Source: Pseudoalteromonas sp. FUC4 (lineage in GTDB: Bacteria; Pseudomonadota; Gammaproteobacteria; Enterobacterales; Alteromonadaceae). Taken from it: a DNA stretch of 64,000 nucleotides. Below the pieces are notes generated by a model. The model worked only from the letters and a program-made list of their open reading frames with translations, was not told the DNA's origin and made no database searches. The stretch is taken from contig NZ_SEUI01000001.1 of NCBI RefSeq assembly GCF_008370255.1, positions 897,823 to 961,822 on the forward strand, written 5' to 3'. The first letter of the stretch is position 1. The number at the start of each line of letters is the position of its first letter. Shown here one piece after another: positions 27,049-35,964 of this stretch. A program made the position numbers and the translations under genes.

Positions 27049-27852
27049 TTAGTATTGATAACTTAGCCCTACACCACCCCAAAATATATTTCGAAGTGTC
27101 TCGTCACCTGCAAAGCGTTTTTCATCTTTATTAACGGCAATGCTATAGCTTGTATACGTGTATAAGGCTAACTGATTAAAAAGTTGATACGACAAGTTTG
27201 CAGTAAACTTTACGTTGTTAATTCCGTTGTGCCCATCACTAACATACCCAGCATTAAACCCCACGCCTGATTGAATATCCAATAATAGTAAATCGTTAAT
27301 ATAAAAATCTTTTTTTACTGCCAGCTCCAAAAATGTACCGCTGGCATCAAATGAATGATAAACACTACTTAATAACTGAATATCGTCCGCATAAAAATAC
27401 GCAACGTCGAGGCTTAGCTCATTATCGTGAGCATCAATGCCTTCTTCACGAGCTTTAATATAGTTATAACCTACATACATCTCTATCCGCTCAGATAAGT
27501 GAGCGGTATAAATAGCATTTAAATTAAGCTCTGAATAATCACTACTAATACCTTTTGCCGCCCAAGGGATCACCGCAAAGTTTTTATAATTAAACTCAGT
27601 AGCAATTGATGCAATACCATTACCAGCAAGGTTATCTCGACCTTCGGTTACATATCGGCTTTCCCATAATGGGTGAATATGTAAATCAAACTCTTTATTT
27701 TTATAATTTACGTCAGTATTGGTATGCTTAATATTTCCGCCTACGCCCACTTCAAGCTCTTGATAGTGCTCTTGTGTTTTTGCTTGTGCGTAAGCTGTAT
27801 TTACTCCCGCTAGAGTCGTAATAACAAATACATATTTTAAATAGTGAGTCAT
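27049..27852 (-). CDS. Small outer-membrane beta-barrel protein, function unknown
   Basis: 267 residues. Signal peptide to about AYAQA, then alternating strands rich in Tyr/Asn/Asp, ending GVGLSYQY with a C-terminal aromatic, as in outer-membrane barrels. The size suggests 10-12 strands. The first third (HIHPLWESRYVTEGRDN) resembles proteins annotated as hypothetical barrels in marine bacteria. Monocistronic. Confidence 0.75.
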   Translation of the reverse strand: MTHYLKYVFVITTLAGVNTAYAQAKTQEHYQELEVGVGGNIKHTNTDVNYKNKEFDLHIHPLWESRYVTEGRDNLAGNGIASIATEFNYKNFAVIPWAAKGISSDYSELNLNAIYTAHLSERIEMYVGYNYIKAREEGIDAHDNELSLDVAYFYADDIQLLSSVYHSFDASGTFLELAVKKDFYINDLLLLDIQSGVGFNAGYVSDGHNGINNVKFTANLSYQLFNQLALYTYTSYSIAVNKDEKRFAGDETLRNIFWGGVGLSYQY

Positions 27853-28245
27853 TTATTAAGTCCAAAACCATCATAAATGGTAAAAAGTGGCGCATAGTAT
27901 TGTTATAAAACGTGTTAGCGCAATAAATGGATGCATATATATTGTTTTATTTATTAGATTTGAAGTATTTACTAAGTATTACCCATAAACTACAAGTTGC
28001 AATTAGCTCGGATTTCAACCAACAAACCAAAGCTATATACGCACCGAGCAATGCTCTAGCAGGTACTTAATTTAATAGTAAAATGATAGTTATAGTACTC
28101 ACGGTGAGGTGTTCCCTATTACAAAAACAGGAAAAGTATAAGTAGGAAGTGTAAAAAAGTGCGATAAAGGGGAAAACTATAAGCAGCAATAACTCATTAA
28201 GCTGCTTATTATTCTTAAAATTATTAACCTAATTTGTTTTTCAGT
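27853..28245. other. Gene-free stretch
   Basis: About 390 bp, AT-rich, between the barrel gene start and the stop of the next minus-strand gene. It includes the barrel gene's 5' region. I see no open frame, repeat or clear terminator in it. Confidence 0.6.
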
Positions 28246-28482
28246 TTAATGACTTAAATAAGCCATGAGGACAATCAGTGCAACATAAAAACCAAAACCG
28301 AGTAAGAAGGTTAAGTCGACTCTTCTAGCCTTACTGGCTTTATAAGATGCAAAGTCTTTAAACTCGCTTTTATACAGCCCAAACGTAACCATTTTTAATA
28401 GTAGCCAACCGGTCGAGTAAAATAAAAAGCTCAAGCCAGTATCAACTATTAGCCAAATAAAAATCTCAAATGCAATACTCAT
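28246..28482 (-). CDS. Small two-helix membrane protein
   Basis: 78 residues with hydrophobic segments at about 5-30 and 58-76 and a basic linker (YKASKARRVD). No family recognised. It stands 72 bp after the DUF5924 gene on the same strand and may be its operon partner. Confidence 0.65.
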   Translation of the reverse strand: MSIAFEIFIWLIVDTGLSFLFYSTGWLLLKMVTFGLYKSEFKDFASYKASKARRVDLTFLLGFGFYVALIVLMAYLSH

Positions 28483-28554
28483 TAACTATGTCCATTAGTT
28501 TGGAATACAAAAACTATATCAGCTATGTGTTTAAAATACAGCCAGCTAAGTTAA

Positions 28555-29568
28555 TTAAGGTGTAACAGTAAATTTCGTTAAACCTATTAACTGACCTGAT
28601 TCGGTGACTACTTTTACCTGCCACTTACCAACAGAGTCGCGAGGAAAATTTACCTTGTGGGTCCATGCTCTGTAACCAAGCTCTCTCCCGCCGTTTATAT
28701 TTAACGTGATCCGATCAACTTCCTTTTTATTATGAAGCCACACATGAAATATTTTTTCATTTAAGCCTCTTGGTGCTTTAACGGCGGTCCAACTATATAA
28801 ACCTTGATGATGCAGTGTATAAGAGTCTAACTGTTTAATACTCCCTACTGGCTTTTTATGCTGTAAATCAACTTCATGAGCTAATGTAATATCGGTTAAG
28901 CGCAGCGCAGCAGGAGGCACATAACTTCTTAATTGCCATACAGCAGTACTCAAAGCACATAAAATAAATACAAGAATAGGAAAACGCCACCAGCGCGCAT
29001 TAGGCATTAAATTGTTTAAACTCGGAAGAGTAACTACTACAGCTGTTACAAGGGCTGCAGCTAAACTTTGGCTCGTTGTAAGGTTTAACAAAATAGGTAA
29101 AGTAACAAGCAAAACAACGAATAAAGCAAAGTTATGAAACACACTAAATAACGTACGGTTTCTAGCAAGTTTTTTGTAATAAAAGGGGTCTATAACCGAT
29201 ATAACCGCACACAAAACAATGAGGGAGGTAAAAATTGCTTGAGGATGGTCCCACTGGGTAACCGCTAAAAAAAACGGCAAAGCAAAAAATAGACTTTCTT
29301 GTTGCACCATTTGTAGCGCAAAACGCATTACATTAGGAGATACAGCCACACCAAATTTTTCTTCTACTTTGTCCCGCAGCCAATTATCAATAATTAGCCA
29401 CAACCAACTAATAAGTAAAAATATCGCAATAACTTGCGAAAAAGACTCTTTTCTATCTACAAGTGCATAGCTGGCAACACCCGACAAAAAAGCCAGCACA
29501 GCCAATAATCCAGGTCGTTTTTGCATCGCGCTTATAAATCTAGCGATTATATTTTTACAGTAATCCAT
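28555..29568 (-). CDS. DUF5924/DUF2914 membrane protein
   Basis: 337 residues. About seven hydrophobic helices cover residues 20-225. The C-terminal 110 residues form a soluble domain with the DUF2914 pattern: HVWLHNKKEVDRITLNINGG, then RAWTHKVNFPRDSVGKWQVK and GLTKFTVTP. DUF2914 domains are presumed periplasmic. The role is not known. The start is the ATG at 29568. Confidence 0.8.
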   Translation of the reverse strand: MDYCKNIIARFISAMQKRPGLLAVLAFLSGVASYALVDRKESFSQVIAIFLLISWLWLIIDNWLRDKVEEKFGVAVSPNVMRFALQMVQQESLFFALPFFLAVTQWDHPQAIFTSLIVLCAVISVIDPFYYKKLARNRTLFSVFHNFALFVVLLVTLPILLNLTTSQSLAAALVTAVVVTLPSLNNLMPNARWWRFPILVFILCALSTAVWQLRSYVPPAALRLTDITLAHEVDLQHKKPVGSIKQLDSYTLHHQGLYSWTAVKAPRGLNEKIFHVWLHNKKEVDRITLNINGGRELGYRAWTHKVNFPRDSVGKWQVKVVTESGQLIGLTKFTVTP

Positions 29569-29712
29569 GTATGAGTGCTTCCGTACGGGTATGTACTTTA
29601 TTATTTTTATTCAGAGTAAGGTTAGTTTAACCACGTTTAAATGAACAACAGATAGACGGATGGATTTAAACGCGCCATTTCACAGTACATTAAACTAACC
29701 ATTTTTAATTAA

Positions 29713-29990
29713 TCAAAAGCTCGCATAGCGCGTCATTGGTACGTTTATTAATTTTTGTAACACATGCGCTTTAGCAAGTAATTCATCCTCAGTAAGTGCA
29801 GGCATTTTATTGTTAAAAGCGAACGCAATTTTATTGCTACCTTCAATAGTAAAACTAAAAATATTTCCTGCAAATTCCTTCCCAAGTAATTGATCGAACG
29901 CTTCTCTTTGCCCAACTTTGGTATGGCAAATATTAAGTACTAAAACACCATCAAAAGTGAGTGCATTTTTACAATCACGTAAATAGGATG
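29713..29990 (-). pseudogene. 3' remnant of a spermidine-synthase-like gene
   Basis: Reading the minus strand from about 29990 to the TGA at 29713 gives an open frame of about 90 codons containing YLRDCKNALTFDGVLVLNIC, the motif before the last strand of spermidine synthase-like methyltransferase folds, and ending MTRYASF. There is no start codon or N-terminal two-thirds; homology stops near 29990 in AT-rich DNA. It is therefore a truncated gene. The break may mark an old deletion or insertion. Confidence 0.7.
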
Positions 29991-30630
29991 CTTGGACTTA
30001 ATCTGGCCTATCCCACCTGATCTATATAGGAGAGGTGATTAAAAAACGAGTATAACTTAGTTAACGTACTTCCATTGTTACTAATACGGCTAATAACGCT
30101 TTTATTAATTTACAAGCATTTATATATGTACTCAAAAAGGTCGGTTTATCATTTATGTTAGATGAGCTGAAGTATCTGCCTTTATAGCTAATTAAAACGT
30201 TTCCAGTGATGACTTTTAGTATAAACAACGGCGCAACATACTAAAAATTTGGCTAATATACTGTTATAACAGTAAAAACCCCCTTTGAATATTCCTCATG
30301 TTCAACATGAATAAAGTGCACATCAGCACAAAGGAAGTCTAAACGGCTAAACATCCGCACTTTGTTTTTATCGATTTATGCCTTTTTTTCGTCAATTGCT
30401 ACGTAATCGAATCTAACAATAATGATTAATGAATATGACTCATGTTTTATGTGAAATTAAACCGTTTTTCTTCATATACCAATCAACGTATAAATTACTC
30501 ATCCCTTAGCGCTAAACACTATTACTAACAACTTAAAGCCGCTGGATAACAAACCAGCACACTAAGTTAAAAGGTTAATAAAGCGCAAAGCATCAATCAG
30601 GTTTAAATTATAAAATTGGATATAAACACG
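29991..30630. other. Gene-poor stretch before mesX
   Basis: About 640 bp. On the minus strand an open frame of about 58 codons without a start codon (about 30058-30235) ends in TAA near 30058 and may be gene debris. The MetJ-like boxes at 30333-30356 and a T-rich segment near 30380-30400 lie in it. No intact gene was found. Confidence 0.5.
30333..30356 (+). promoter_or_regulatory. Candidate MetJ operator, three tandem 8-bp boxes
   Basis: GGAAGTCT, AAACGGCT and AAACATCC stand head to tail with no spacing. They match the MetJ box AGACGTCT at 6, 6 and 5 of 8 positions. MetJ binds tandem 8-bp boxes in this phasing. They lie about 275 bp before the methionine synthase pair, whose control by methionine would be expected. 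Individual matches are modest. Confidence 0.5.
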
Positions 30631-31608
30631 ATGAAAAAAGATTTTACATTTAATATAAAGAGCGTTTCACTCGACGAAAATTATCATCCATCAACTAATA
30701 CGCGTATCACAACCAACTTTGCTAATTTAGCCAGAGGTGAATACCGCAAAGCAAACTTGCGTAACGCCTTAAACATGATTAACAACCGTTTTAATGCCCT
30801 AGCCCATTGGGATAACACCAAAGGTGAGCGTTATGCTGTTGAGCTTGAAATTGTCTCTGTTGAGATAGGTATTGAAGATGGCGGCGAAAGCTTCCCCTCT
30901 ATCGAAATATTAAAAACAAATATAGTTGACCATAAAACAAATAAACGCATTGAAGGTATTGTAGGAAACAACTTCTCATCGTATGTACGCGACTACGACT
31001 TTAGCGTACTCCTACAAGAGCACAATAAAGGAAAGCCTCAATTTAGTATTCCTGATGACTTTGGGGTATTACATGGCAAACTATTTCAGTCATTCGTAAA
31101 TTCGGATACATACAAACAAAATTTTAAAAAACCACCGGTTATATGCCTAAGTGTGTCAGATAACAAAACCTACAACCGCACCGAAAACCAACACCCGGTA
31201 CTTGGCGTTGAATACGAGCCAAATGAATCATCTTTAACTGAGCAATACTTCAAAAAAATGGGCTTGCAGGTACGTTACTTTATGCCGCCAAATAGCGCCG
31301 CTCCCTTAGCATTGTTTTTCTTTGGTGATTTACTTAATGATTACAGCAATCTTGAGCTTATAAGCACCATTAGTACGATGGAAACGTTTCAAAAAATCTA
31401 CAGACCAGAGATTTATAATGCCAACGCAACAGCGGGAAAATCATATAAACCAAACTTAAAAAACTTGGACCACTCACTAACGCAAATTGTGTATGACCGA
31501 GAAGAGCGTGGCAAGTTAGCAAACGAGCAAGGCAAGTTTGCACAAGAGCATTTTATCAAGCCGTACCAAACAGTTCTTGAGCAATTCTCTACTAGCTATC
31601 TGTCATAA
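30631..31608 (+). CDS. mesX: MesX (DUF1852), partner of methionine synthase MesD
   Basis: 325 residues from the ATG at 30631 (MKKDFTFNIKSVSLDENY). An in-frame TTG 15 bases earlier is less likely, since GGA stands 10 bases before the ATG. Residues such as YHPSTNTRITTNFANLARGE and GVLHGKLFQSFVNSDTY are typical of DUF1852. DUF1852 proteins are needed for MesD activity, in an oxygen-dependent way, and were named MesX from genetic work. MesD follows after 78 bp, as in other genomes. Confidence 0.9.
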   Translation: MKKDFTFNIKSVSLDENYHPSTNTRITTNFANLARGEYRKANLRNALNMINNRFNALAHWDNTKGERYAVELEIVSVEIGIEDGGESFPSIEILKTNIVDHKTNKRIEGIVGNNFSSYVRDYDFSVLLQEHNKGKPQFSIPDDFGVLHGKLFQSFVNSDTYKQNFKKPPVICLSVSDNKTYNRTENQHPVLGVEYEPNESSLTEQYFKKMGLQVRYFMPPNSAAPLALFFFGDLLNDYSNLELISTISTMETFQKIYRPEIYNANATAGKSYKPNLKNLDHSLTQIVYDREERGKLANEQGKFAQEHFIKPYQTVLEQFSTSYLS

Positions 31609-31686
31609 CAACTAATAGTAACAAGCAGTAATAACGCGCTTAAAGATACGTTTAATAATTAACTAAAATATACGGCATTATTTATT

Positions 31687-32721
31687 ATGAAAAAATTACT
31701 ACCTACATCTACCGCTGGCAGTTTACCTAAGCCTTTATGGCTTGCAGAGCCAGAAACACTTTGGTCACCTTGGAAATTGCAAGGTAATGAATTAACCCAA
31801 GGAAAACACGACGCCCTTCGCTTGTCATTATTCGACCAACAACAAGCAGGTATTGATATTGTTAGCGATGGTGAGCAAACAAGGCAGCATTTTGTAACTA
31901 CATTTATAGAGCACCTTAATGGCGTTGACTTTGAAAAACGTAGAACAGTAAAAATTCGTGACCGATACGACGCAAGCGTACCCAGCGTTGTGGGCCCCGT
32001 TAGCCGTCAAAAGTCTGTATTTGTTGAAGACGCTAATTTTTTACGCAAGCAAACCAAGCAACCTATTAAATGGGCATTGCCAGGCCCAATGACAATGATC
32101 GACACGCTTTACGACGATCATTATAAAAGCCGCGAAAAACTAGCGTGGGAATTTGCCATAATACTCAATCAAGAAGCAAAAGAATTAGAAGCCGCAGGCG
32201 TTGATATCATCCAGTTTGATGAGCCCGCGTTTAACGTATTTTTTGATGAAGTAAACGACTGGGGTATTGCTACATTAGAGCGCGCAATTGAAGGTCTTAA
32301 ATGCGAAACCGCCGTGCATATTTGCTATGGCTACGGCATTAAAGCCAATACAGATTGGAAAAAAACACTAGGAAACGAATGGCGCCAATACGAAGAAGCA
32401 TTCCCTAAGCTTCAGCGATCCAATATCGATATTATCTCATTAGAGTGCCATAACTCACATGTACCAATGGATTTACTAGAACTCATTCGCGGTAAAAAAG
32501 TAATGGTAGGCGCAATTGATGTAGCAAATCACACTATCGAAACGCCAGAAGAAGTAGCTAATACGCTACGTAAAGCACTGCAATTTGTAGATGCCGACAA
32601 ACTTTACCCGTGTACAAACTGCGGCATGGCTCCACTACCTCACCATATAGCCAGAGGTAAACTAAATGCCTTGAGCGCTGGGGCTGAAATTATAAGAAAA
32701 GAATTATTAGAAAAAAGCTAG
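31687..32721 (+). CDS. mesD: Folate-independent methionine synthase MesD (short MetE-like)
   Basis: 344 residues, corresponding only to the C-terminal catalytic half of MetE. Zinc ligands are seen as HICYGYG, the E in ISLECHNS and the C in YPCTNCGM. Lacking the folate-binding N-terminal domain, it belongs to the core-MetE group. MesD-type enzymes make methionine from homocysteine and an as yet unsettled methyl donor, and need MesX. The presence of mesX upstream supports this over a plain MetE fragment. A clean terminator follows. Confidence 0.9.
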   Translation: MKKLLPTSTAGSLPKPLWLAEPETLWSPWKLQGNELTQGKHDALRLSLFDQQQAGIDIVSDGEQTRQHFVTTFIEHLNGVDFEKRRTVKIRDRYDASVPSVVGPVSRQKSVFVEDANFLRKQTKQPIKWALPGPMTMIDTLYDDHYKSREKLAWEFAIILNQEAKELEAAGVDIIQFDEPAFNVFFDEVNDWGIATLERAIEGLKCETAVHICYGYGIKANTDWKKTLGNEWRQYEEAFPKLQRSNIDIISLECHNSHVPMDLLELIRGKKVMVGAIDVANHTIETPEEVANTLRKALQFVDADKLYPCTNCGMAPLPHHIARGKLNALSAGAEIIRKELLEKS

Positions 32722-32763
32722 TAAAGTAGCTTTAAAATACAAATTGTAAACAATAACAACTGT

Positions 32764-32800
32764 CGCACCATGTCATAGTAAAATCTATAAACATGGTGCG
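32764..32800 (+). terminator. Terminator hairpin of mesXD
   Basis: CGCACCATGT and ACATGGTGCG are perfect 10-base arms around 17 bases, 43 bp past the mesD stop. No strong T tract follows, so termination may be partial. Confidence 0.65.
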
Positions 32801-32896
32801 TTAGTTAAAACCGACTAAAAAACAAAGATTCGACGTATTTAACGGCTTTAAAATACAAAGGCTACCACTTTTACTATTTGTAATTAATAGCTAAAT

Positions 32897-32930
32897 ATAA
32901 CTAGTCGTACACCTCTGGGCGAGTTGTTAT
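32897..32930 (-). other. Short attC-like site at the far end of the array
   Basis: ATAAC (32897) and GTTAT (32926) bracket 34 bases. The right part acctctgggcgagttgttat is almost identical to the attC fragment at 35347-35366. At 34 bp it is shorter than functional attC sites usually are, so it may be a shortened or decayed site marking the array end. Confidence 0.4.
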
Positions 32931-32934
32931 TTTC

Positions 32935-33285
32935 CTATTGGTTACAACCTACCAGGTTTCTTTTGCTAACAATAATTACTAACCGTTTATTAAGTTCATT
33001 ATTTGTTAAATAACCACAAGCCCCTGTTATTAATTTACCGTCTATATTGAATGAATAATTATAACTACCATCATTTTGTGAAAGTGAGTAGTAAATGGTG
33101 TTTGCTTGCTCAAGTTCAATAGACCCAAAATTTAAATTACTTTTGGGCAAGCTAACATTTACCTTTGTTATAACGTACTCAGATTTATTTATTACAGTAA
33201 CACTAGGAGTAATATAGAAATACAGATAATAAGAAGCGATTACAAAAAGAAAAATAGTAATAGTTATTTTAACAAACCGGTTCAT
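32935..33285 (-). CDS. Cassette protein with one membrane segment, unknown
   Basis: 116 residues. One hydrophobic segment (about 6-26) is followed by a small, mostly beta extracytoplasmic domain with two Cys (GACGYL and VGCNQ). Start at the ATG at 33285. It stands between the last attC-like site and another cassette gene with no clear attC before it, so it may share a cassette with that gene. Family not recognised. Confidence 0.65.
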   Translation of the reverse strand: MNRFVKITITIFLFVIASYYLYFYITPSVTVINKSEYVITKVNVSLPKSNLNFGSIELEQANTIYYSLSQNDGSYNYSFNIDGKLITGACGYLTNNELNKRLVIIVSKRNLVGCNQ

Positions 33286-33390
33286 AAATTATCTTATGGG
33301 CACATAAAGAGTCTATAGATTAACTCGTTTTTTAATTTGTTTTTATTGATAAAAAAACCATAACTGAGTATCTATTTTGGTTCAACACTA

Positions 33391-33711
33391 TTAAGGACCG
33401 TACAGTTTGAAATTACCGTCTAAGCCGTTATACACCGAAATATACCTTTGTTCTTCGCTTTGCAGTTTATACAAAGTAAAAGCTAAACCATCCATAATTA
33501 TTTCATTGCGTACTTCGCAAATTTCATTGTGTTTAAGGCTATCACGAGGGAAAACCTTTTCTATTTCGTTAGCTTGTATTAAAGCGCCCGAAGAATGCTT
33601 AGTAGCAATATATTCGGTATCTTGTTTGTCGCAAGATACTACTCGAATAGCAATAGCTTTAAAGCAAACAAAACAGCTAATTAATATTACAAATGCTTGA
33701 GTTTTCATCAT
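33391..33711 (-). CDS. Secreted cassette protein, unknown
   Basis: About 106 residues from the ATG at 33711 (MMKTQAFVIL), right at the attC edge, which is where cassette genes normally start; an ATG at 33738 lies within the attC. Signal peptide to about FKAIA, then a small domain with Cys in VSCDKQD and EICEVRN. No family recognised. Confidence 0.65.
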   Translation of the reverse strand: MMKTQAFVILISCFVCFKAIAIRVVSCDKQDTEYIATKHSSGALIQANEIEKVFPRDSLKHNEICEVRNEIIMDGLAFTLYKLQSEEQRYISVYNGLDGNFKLYGP

Positions 33712-33715
33712 TACA

Positions 33716-33794
33716 CATAACGCTTTGCTAAGGGGCAATTAACTGTTGGCTAAACTTGCGCGAAGCGCCAAGCCAACTGTTAATTGTCCCAGTG
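33716..33794 (-). other. attC site, left part, interrupted by IS110
   Basis: Begins ATAACGC and contains paired inner arms: GGGGCAATTAACTGTTGGCT and AGCCAACTGTTAATTGTCCC around a short loop. The outer simple site is missing here; its counterpart lies on the far side of the IS at 35347-35366. Confidence 0.75.
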
Positions 33795-33819
33795 AGTTTA
33801 CGAACGAACATGAGCAACT

Positions 33820-34055
33820 TATAGTTACTCCGTTCCATTAATTAATGTATTTACCTATCTCATTAATACATGGAATATGCTTCTGTTGATCACGAATATT
33901 TGAGCGGAAACAATCAATGTTTGTAACAAGACTTTCGGATCAACAGGAGTTATTTGTTTCAATACGCATACTCAGGGATTGTCGTAATGCCGACTATCTA
34001 TAAGACCTGCGAGAAACACTATTAGCCTCTATTTATTCTTTCACTTTACCTCTAG
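33820..34055 (+). ncRNA. Candidate bridge RNA in the IS110 left end
   Basis: IS110-group elements encode a bridge RNA in the non-coding left end that pairs with target and donor DNA. Here the left end shows two paired segments: ATGTATT/AATACAT near 33845-33870, and a perfect 9-base stem CTGTTGATC (33883-33891) / GATCAACAG (33938-33946) enclosing a 46-base loop, the shape expected of a target-binding loop. Identity and boundaries are inference. Confidence 0.45.
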
Positions 34056-34065
34056 GAGGCCCAAA

Positions 34066-35334
34066 ATGGAAGCCTTTAACGTCTCAGATTTTGCAGCCCT
34101 TATCGGGACCGATTGGGCTGACCGTAAACACGATATTTGTGAAATAAATCGTGACACAAATACACAACATTTAAGTGTGATTTCCTCTGAACCTAAGTCA
34201 ATTAATGCATGGGCGCTTGAGTTAAAACAACGCTACAACGGCAGATCTGTTGCTGTCGCGTGTGAGCTAAAAAAAGGCCCACTTATATATGCACTCAGTA
34301 AATTTAAGCACATTGTATTATTTGTGATTAACCCATCTAGTGTTGCTAAATACCGTGCTGCATTTACGCACAGCGGGGCTAAAGATGATCCTACTGATGC
34401 AATTATTCAAGTTGAAATATTACAACTTCACATGGATAAATTAACGGTTATTAGGCCGGATTCAGAGGACGTTAGGTGTCTTGCGCAGCTTGTCGAATAC
34501 AGACGTAAACTAGTACAAGATCGTGTTAATTTAACCAATAAAATAGCCACAACGCTAAAAAATTATTATCCCCACGTGATTGATTGGTTTAAAGAAAAAG
34601 ACACTCAAATATTCTGTGACTTCTTACTGCGCTGGCCCTCTCTTGCTCACGCTAAAAAAGCGAGGAAACAAACACTACTCGACTTCTTTAATCAACATAA
34701 TTCCCGCTACCCACTCGTTAATGAAAAGCGGATAAAAGAAATCAAGGATGCAGAAATACTCACCGAAGATATGGCGGTGATCACGCCAAATTTATTGCTT
34801 ATTGAATGCCTCGTTCCGCAACTTAAACAGCTGATGTTGGCAATAACACGATTTGATGACGAAATTAAAACACTTTATAAGCAACATACAGATCGCGCTA
34901 TTTTTGATAGTTTACCTGGGGCGGGGCCACAATTAGCACCTCGATTATTAGCCGCTATGGGATCAAATCGTGACCGCTATAAGTGCGCCGCTGACATACA
35001 AAAATACGCAGGCATTGCTCCAGTAACCGAACGCAGTGGCAAGAAAGAATGGATACACTGGCGGTACTCATGCACTAAGTTTTTAAGGCAAACATTTGTG
35101 GAATGGGCAGGATTATCTGTGCGCTATTCATTTTGGGCAAAAGCATATTATCGTCAGCAAGAAGCCAAAGGAAAACCCCATAATACCATCATCAGATCAT
35201 TGGCATTTAAGTGGATACGAATTCTATTTAGGTGCTGGAAAACACATACGCCCTACGATGAATCAACTTACTTAACCGCATTGAAAAGTAAGGGTTCACC
35301 GCTGTTAAAATTTGCGGTGGAAAGTGAGCTTTAG
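34066..35334 (+). CDS. IS110-family transposase
   Basis: 422 residues. The N-terminal RuvC-like DEDD domain shows GTDWADRKHD (first Asp), CELKKGPL (Glu) and the Asp pair in SGAKDDPTDA. The C-terminal Transposase_20 domain contains the serine-type region SLPGAGPQLAPRLLAAMGSN and AGIAPVTERSGKK. Both domains look complete, and a ribosome site TAGGAGG precedes the ATG, so the enzyme is probably active. It recombines with the help of a bridge RNA in related elements. Confidence 0.95.
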   Translation: MEAFNVSDFAALIGTDWADRKHDICEINRDTNTQHLSVISSEPKSINAWALELKQRYNGRSVAVACELKKGPLIYALSKFKHIVLFVINPSSVAKYRAAFTHSGAKDDPTDAIIQVEILQLHMDKLTVIRPDSEDVRCLAQLVEYRRKLVQDRVNLTNKIATTLKNYYPHVIDWFKEKDTQIFCDFLLRWPSLAHAKKARKQTLLDFFNQHNSRYPLVNEKRIKEIKDAEILTEDMAVITPNLLLIECLVPQLKQLMLAITRFDDEIKTLYKQHTDRAIFDSLPGAGPQLAPRLLAAMGSNRDRYKCAADIQKYAGIAPVTERSGKKEWIHWRYSCTKFLRQTFVEWAGLSVRYSFWAKAYYRQQEAKGKPHNTIIRSLAFKWIRILFRCWKTHTPYDESTYLTALKSKGSPLLKFAVESEL

Positions 35335-35346
35335 CGCTTGCTGTCC

Positions 35347-35366
35347 ACCTCTGGGCGTGTTGTTAT
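35347..35366 (-). other. attC site, right part, interrupted by IS110
   Basis: The bases acctctgggcgtgttgttat contain the attC simple-site end GTTAT and overlap the stop codon of the adjoining cassette gene, as attC sites commonly do. With 33716-33794 it rebuilds one attC. Confidence 0.65.
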
Positions 35367-35800
35367 ATGCTCTCAACACCAATAACCTCGCCCGACATTA
35401 AAACAGCAACGAAATTTTTTGAACCATACATTTTGTTGCCATCAATAAGAGGATCGTATTCGACAATGTAATACCAATACTCCTCTTTAAAAAAACCAAC
35501 CAGACAATGGTATTTAATTAACTCTACACTTCTAATTTCGATACCATCAAATTTTGGCAAATTACTAACAGCCCAATCCTGAACTAAAGAGTAGGCTTTA
35601 TAAGTTGCTAATGGTGGTGAAACCATTTCTTTAGGTGACCATGAACCAGCCTTTTTAACTTTGCTGCCTGGAACAACAAGGCCATACTTTTCACCACCAT
35701 GAGTTGCTGTAGTTCTAGGAGTATGATCCTCACAAAAATCTGTATTCGCTTGTGCAAATAACGGTAGTAAAACTAAAAAAGAAACTAGAAATTTAATCAC
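35363..35800 (-). CDS. Secreted cassette protein, unknown
   Basis: About 145 residues from the GTG at 35800, preferred because AAGGAAG lies just before it and a signal peptide follows (KFLVSFLVLLPLFAQANT). The ATG at 35881 would start inside the attC. The mature part is beta-rich with WYYIVEYDPLIDGNKMYGSK near the end. No family recognised. Stop codon lies in the attC end at 35363. Confidence 0.7.
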   Translation of the reverse strand: MIKFLVSFLVLLPLFAQANTDFCEDHTPRTTATHGGEKYGLVVPGSKVKKAGSWSPKEMVSPPLATYKAYSLVQDWAVSNLPKFDGIEIRSVELIKYHCLVGFFKEEYWYYIVEYDPLIDGNKMYGSKNFVAVLMSGEVIGVESI

Positions 35801-35817
35801 AATTCTTCCTTGAGCAT

Positions 35818-35916
35818 ATAACGCCCATTTAAGGGGCTGATAATTGTTAGCTAAAATGTGTAGCGCAGCGAAACCGAGCAAACTGTTAGCAGTCCCACTT
35901 GTAATTCTTGTTATAT
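35818..35916 (-). other. attC site 4
   Basis: ATAACGCC at 35818 and CTTGTTAT near 35908-35915 are the outer ends. The inner arms ggggctgataattgttagc and gcaaactgttagcagtccc pair imperfectly with unpaired bases, the mark of attC. Nearly identical to the attC at 37047-37145. Confidence 0.85.
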
Positions 35917-35964
35917 GGTTTTATTCAAAACACTCAAAGTCTAATTAGTTTATATACTAGCTAT

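Larger units (their letters stand above)
33795..35346 (+). mobile_element. IS110-family insertion sequence inside an attC site
   Basis: About 1.55 kb between the two parts of one attC. It carries one transposase gene, a long left end (about 270 bp) and a right end of only about 12-20 bp. No clear terminal inverted repeats, as usual in the family. Exact ends cannot be fixed by eye. Orientation is opposite to the cassettes. Insertion into attC recalls the attC-targeting IS1111 group, but the long left end is the IS110-group layout. Confidence 0.7.

Noticed and set aside
30357..30630. SAM-type riboswitch before mesX
   Set aside because: No helix set typical of S-box or SAM-II was seen by eye; a covariance search would be needed to exclude it.
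33286..33390. attC between the two distal cassette genes
   Set aside because: No ATAAC...GTTAT pair with matching arms was found; the genes may share one cassette.
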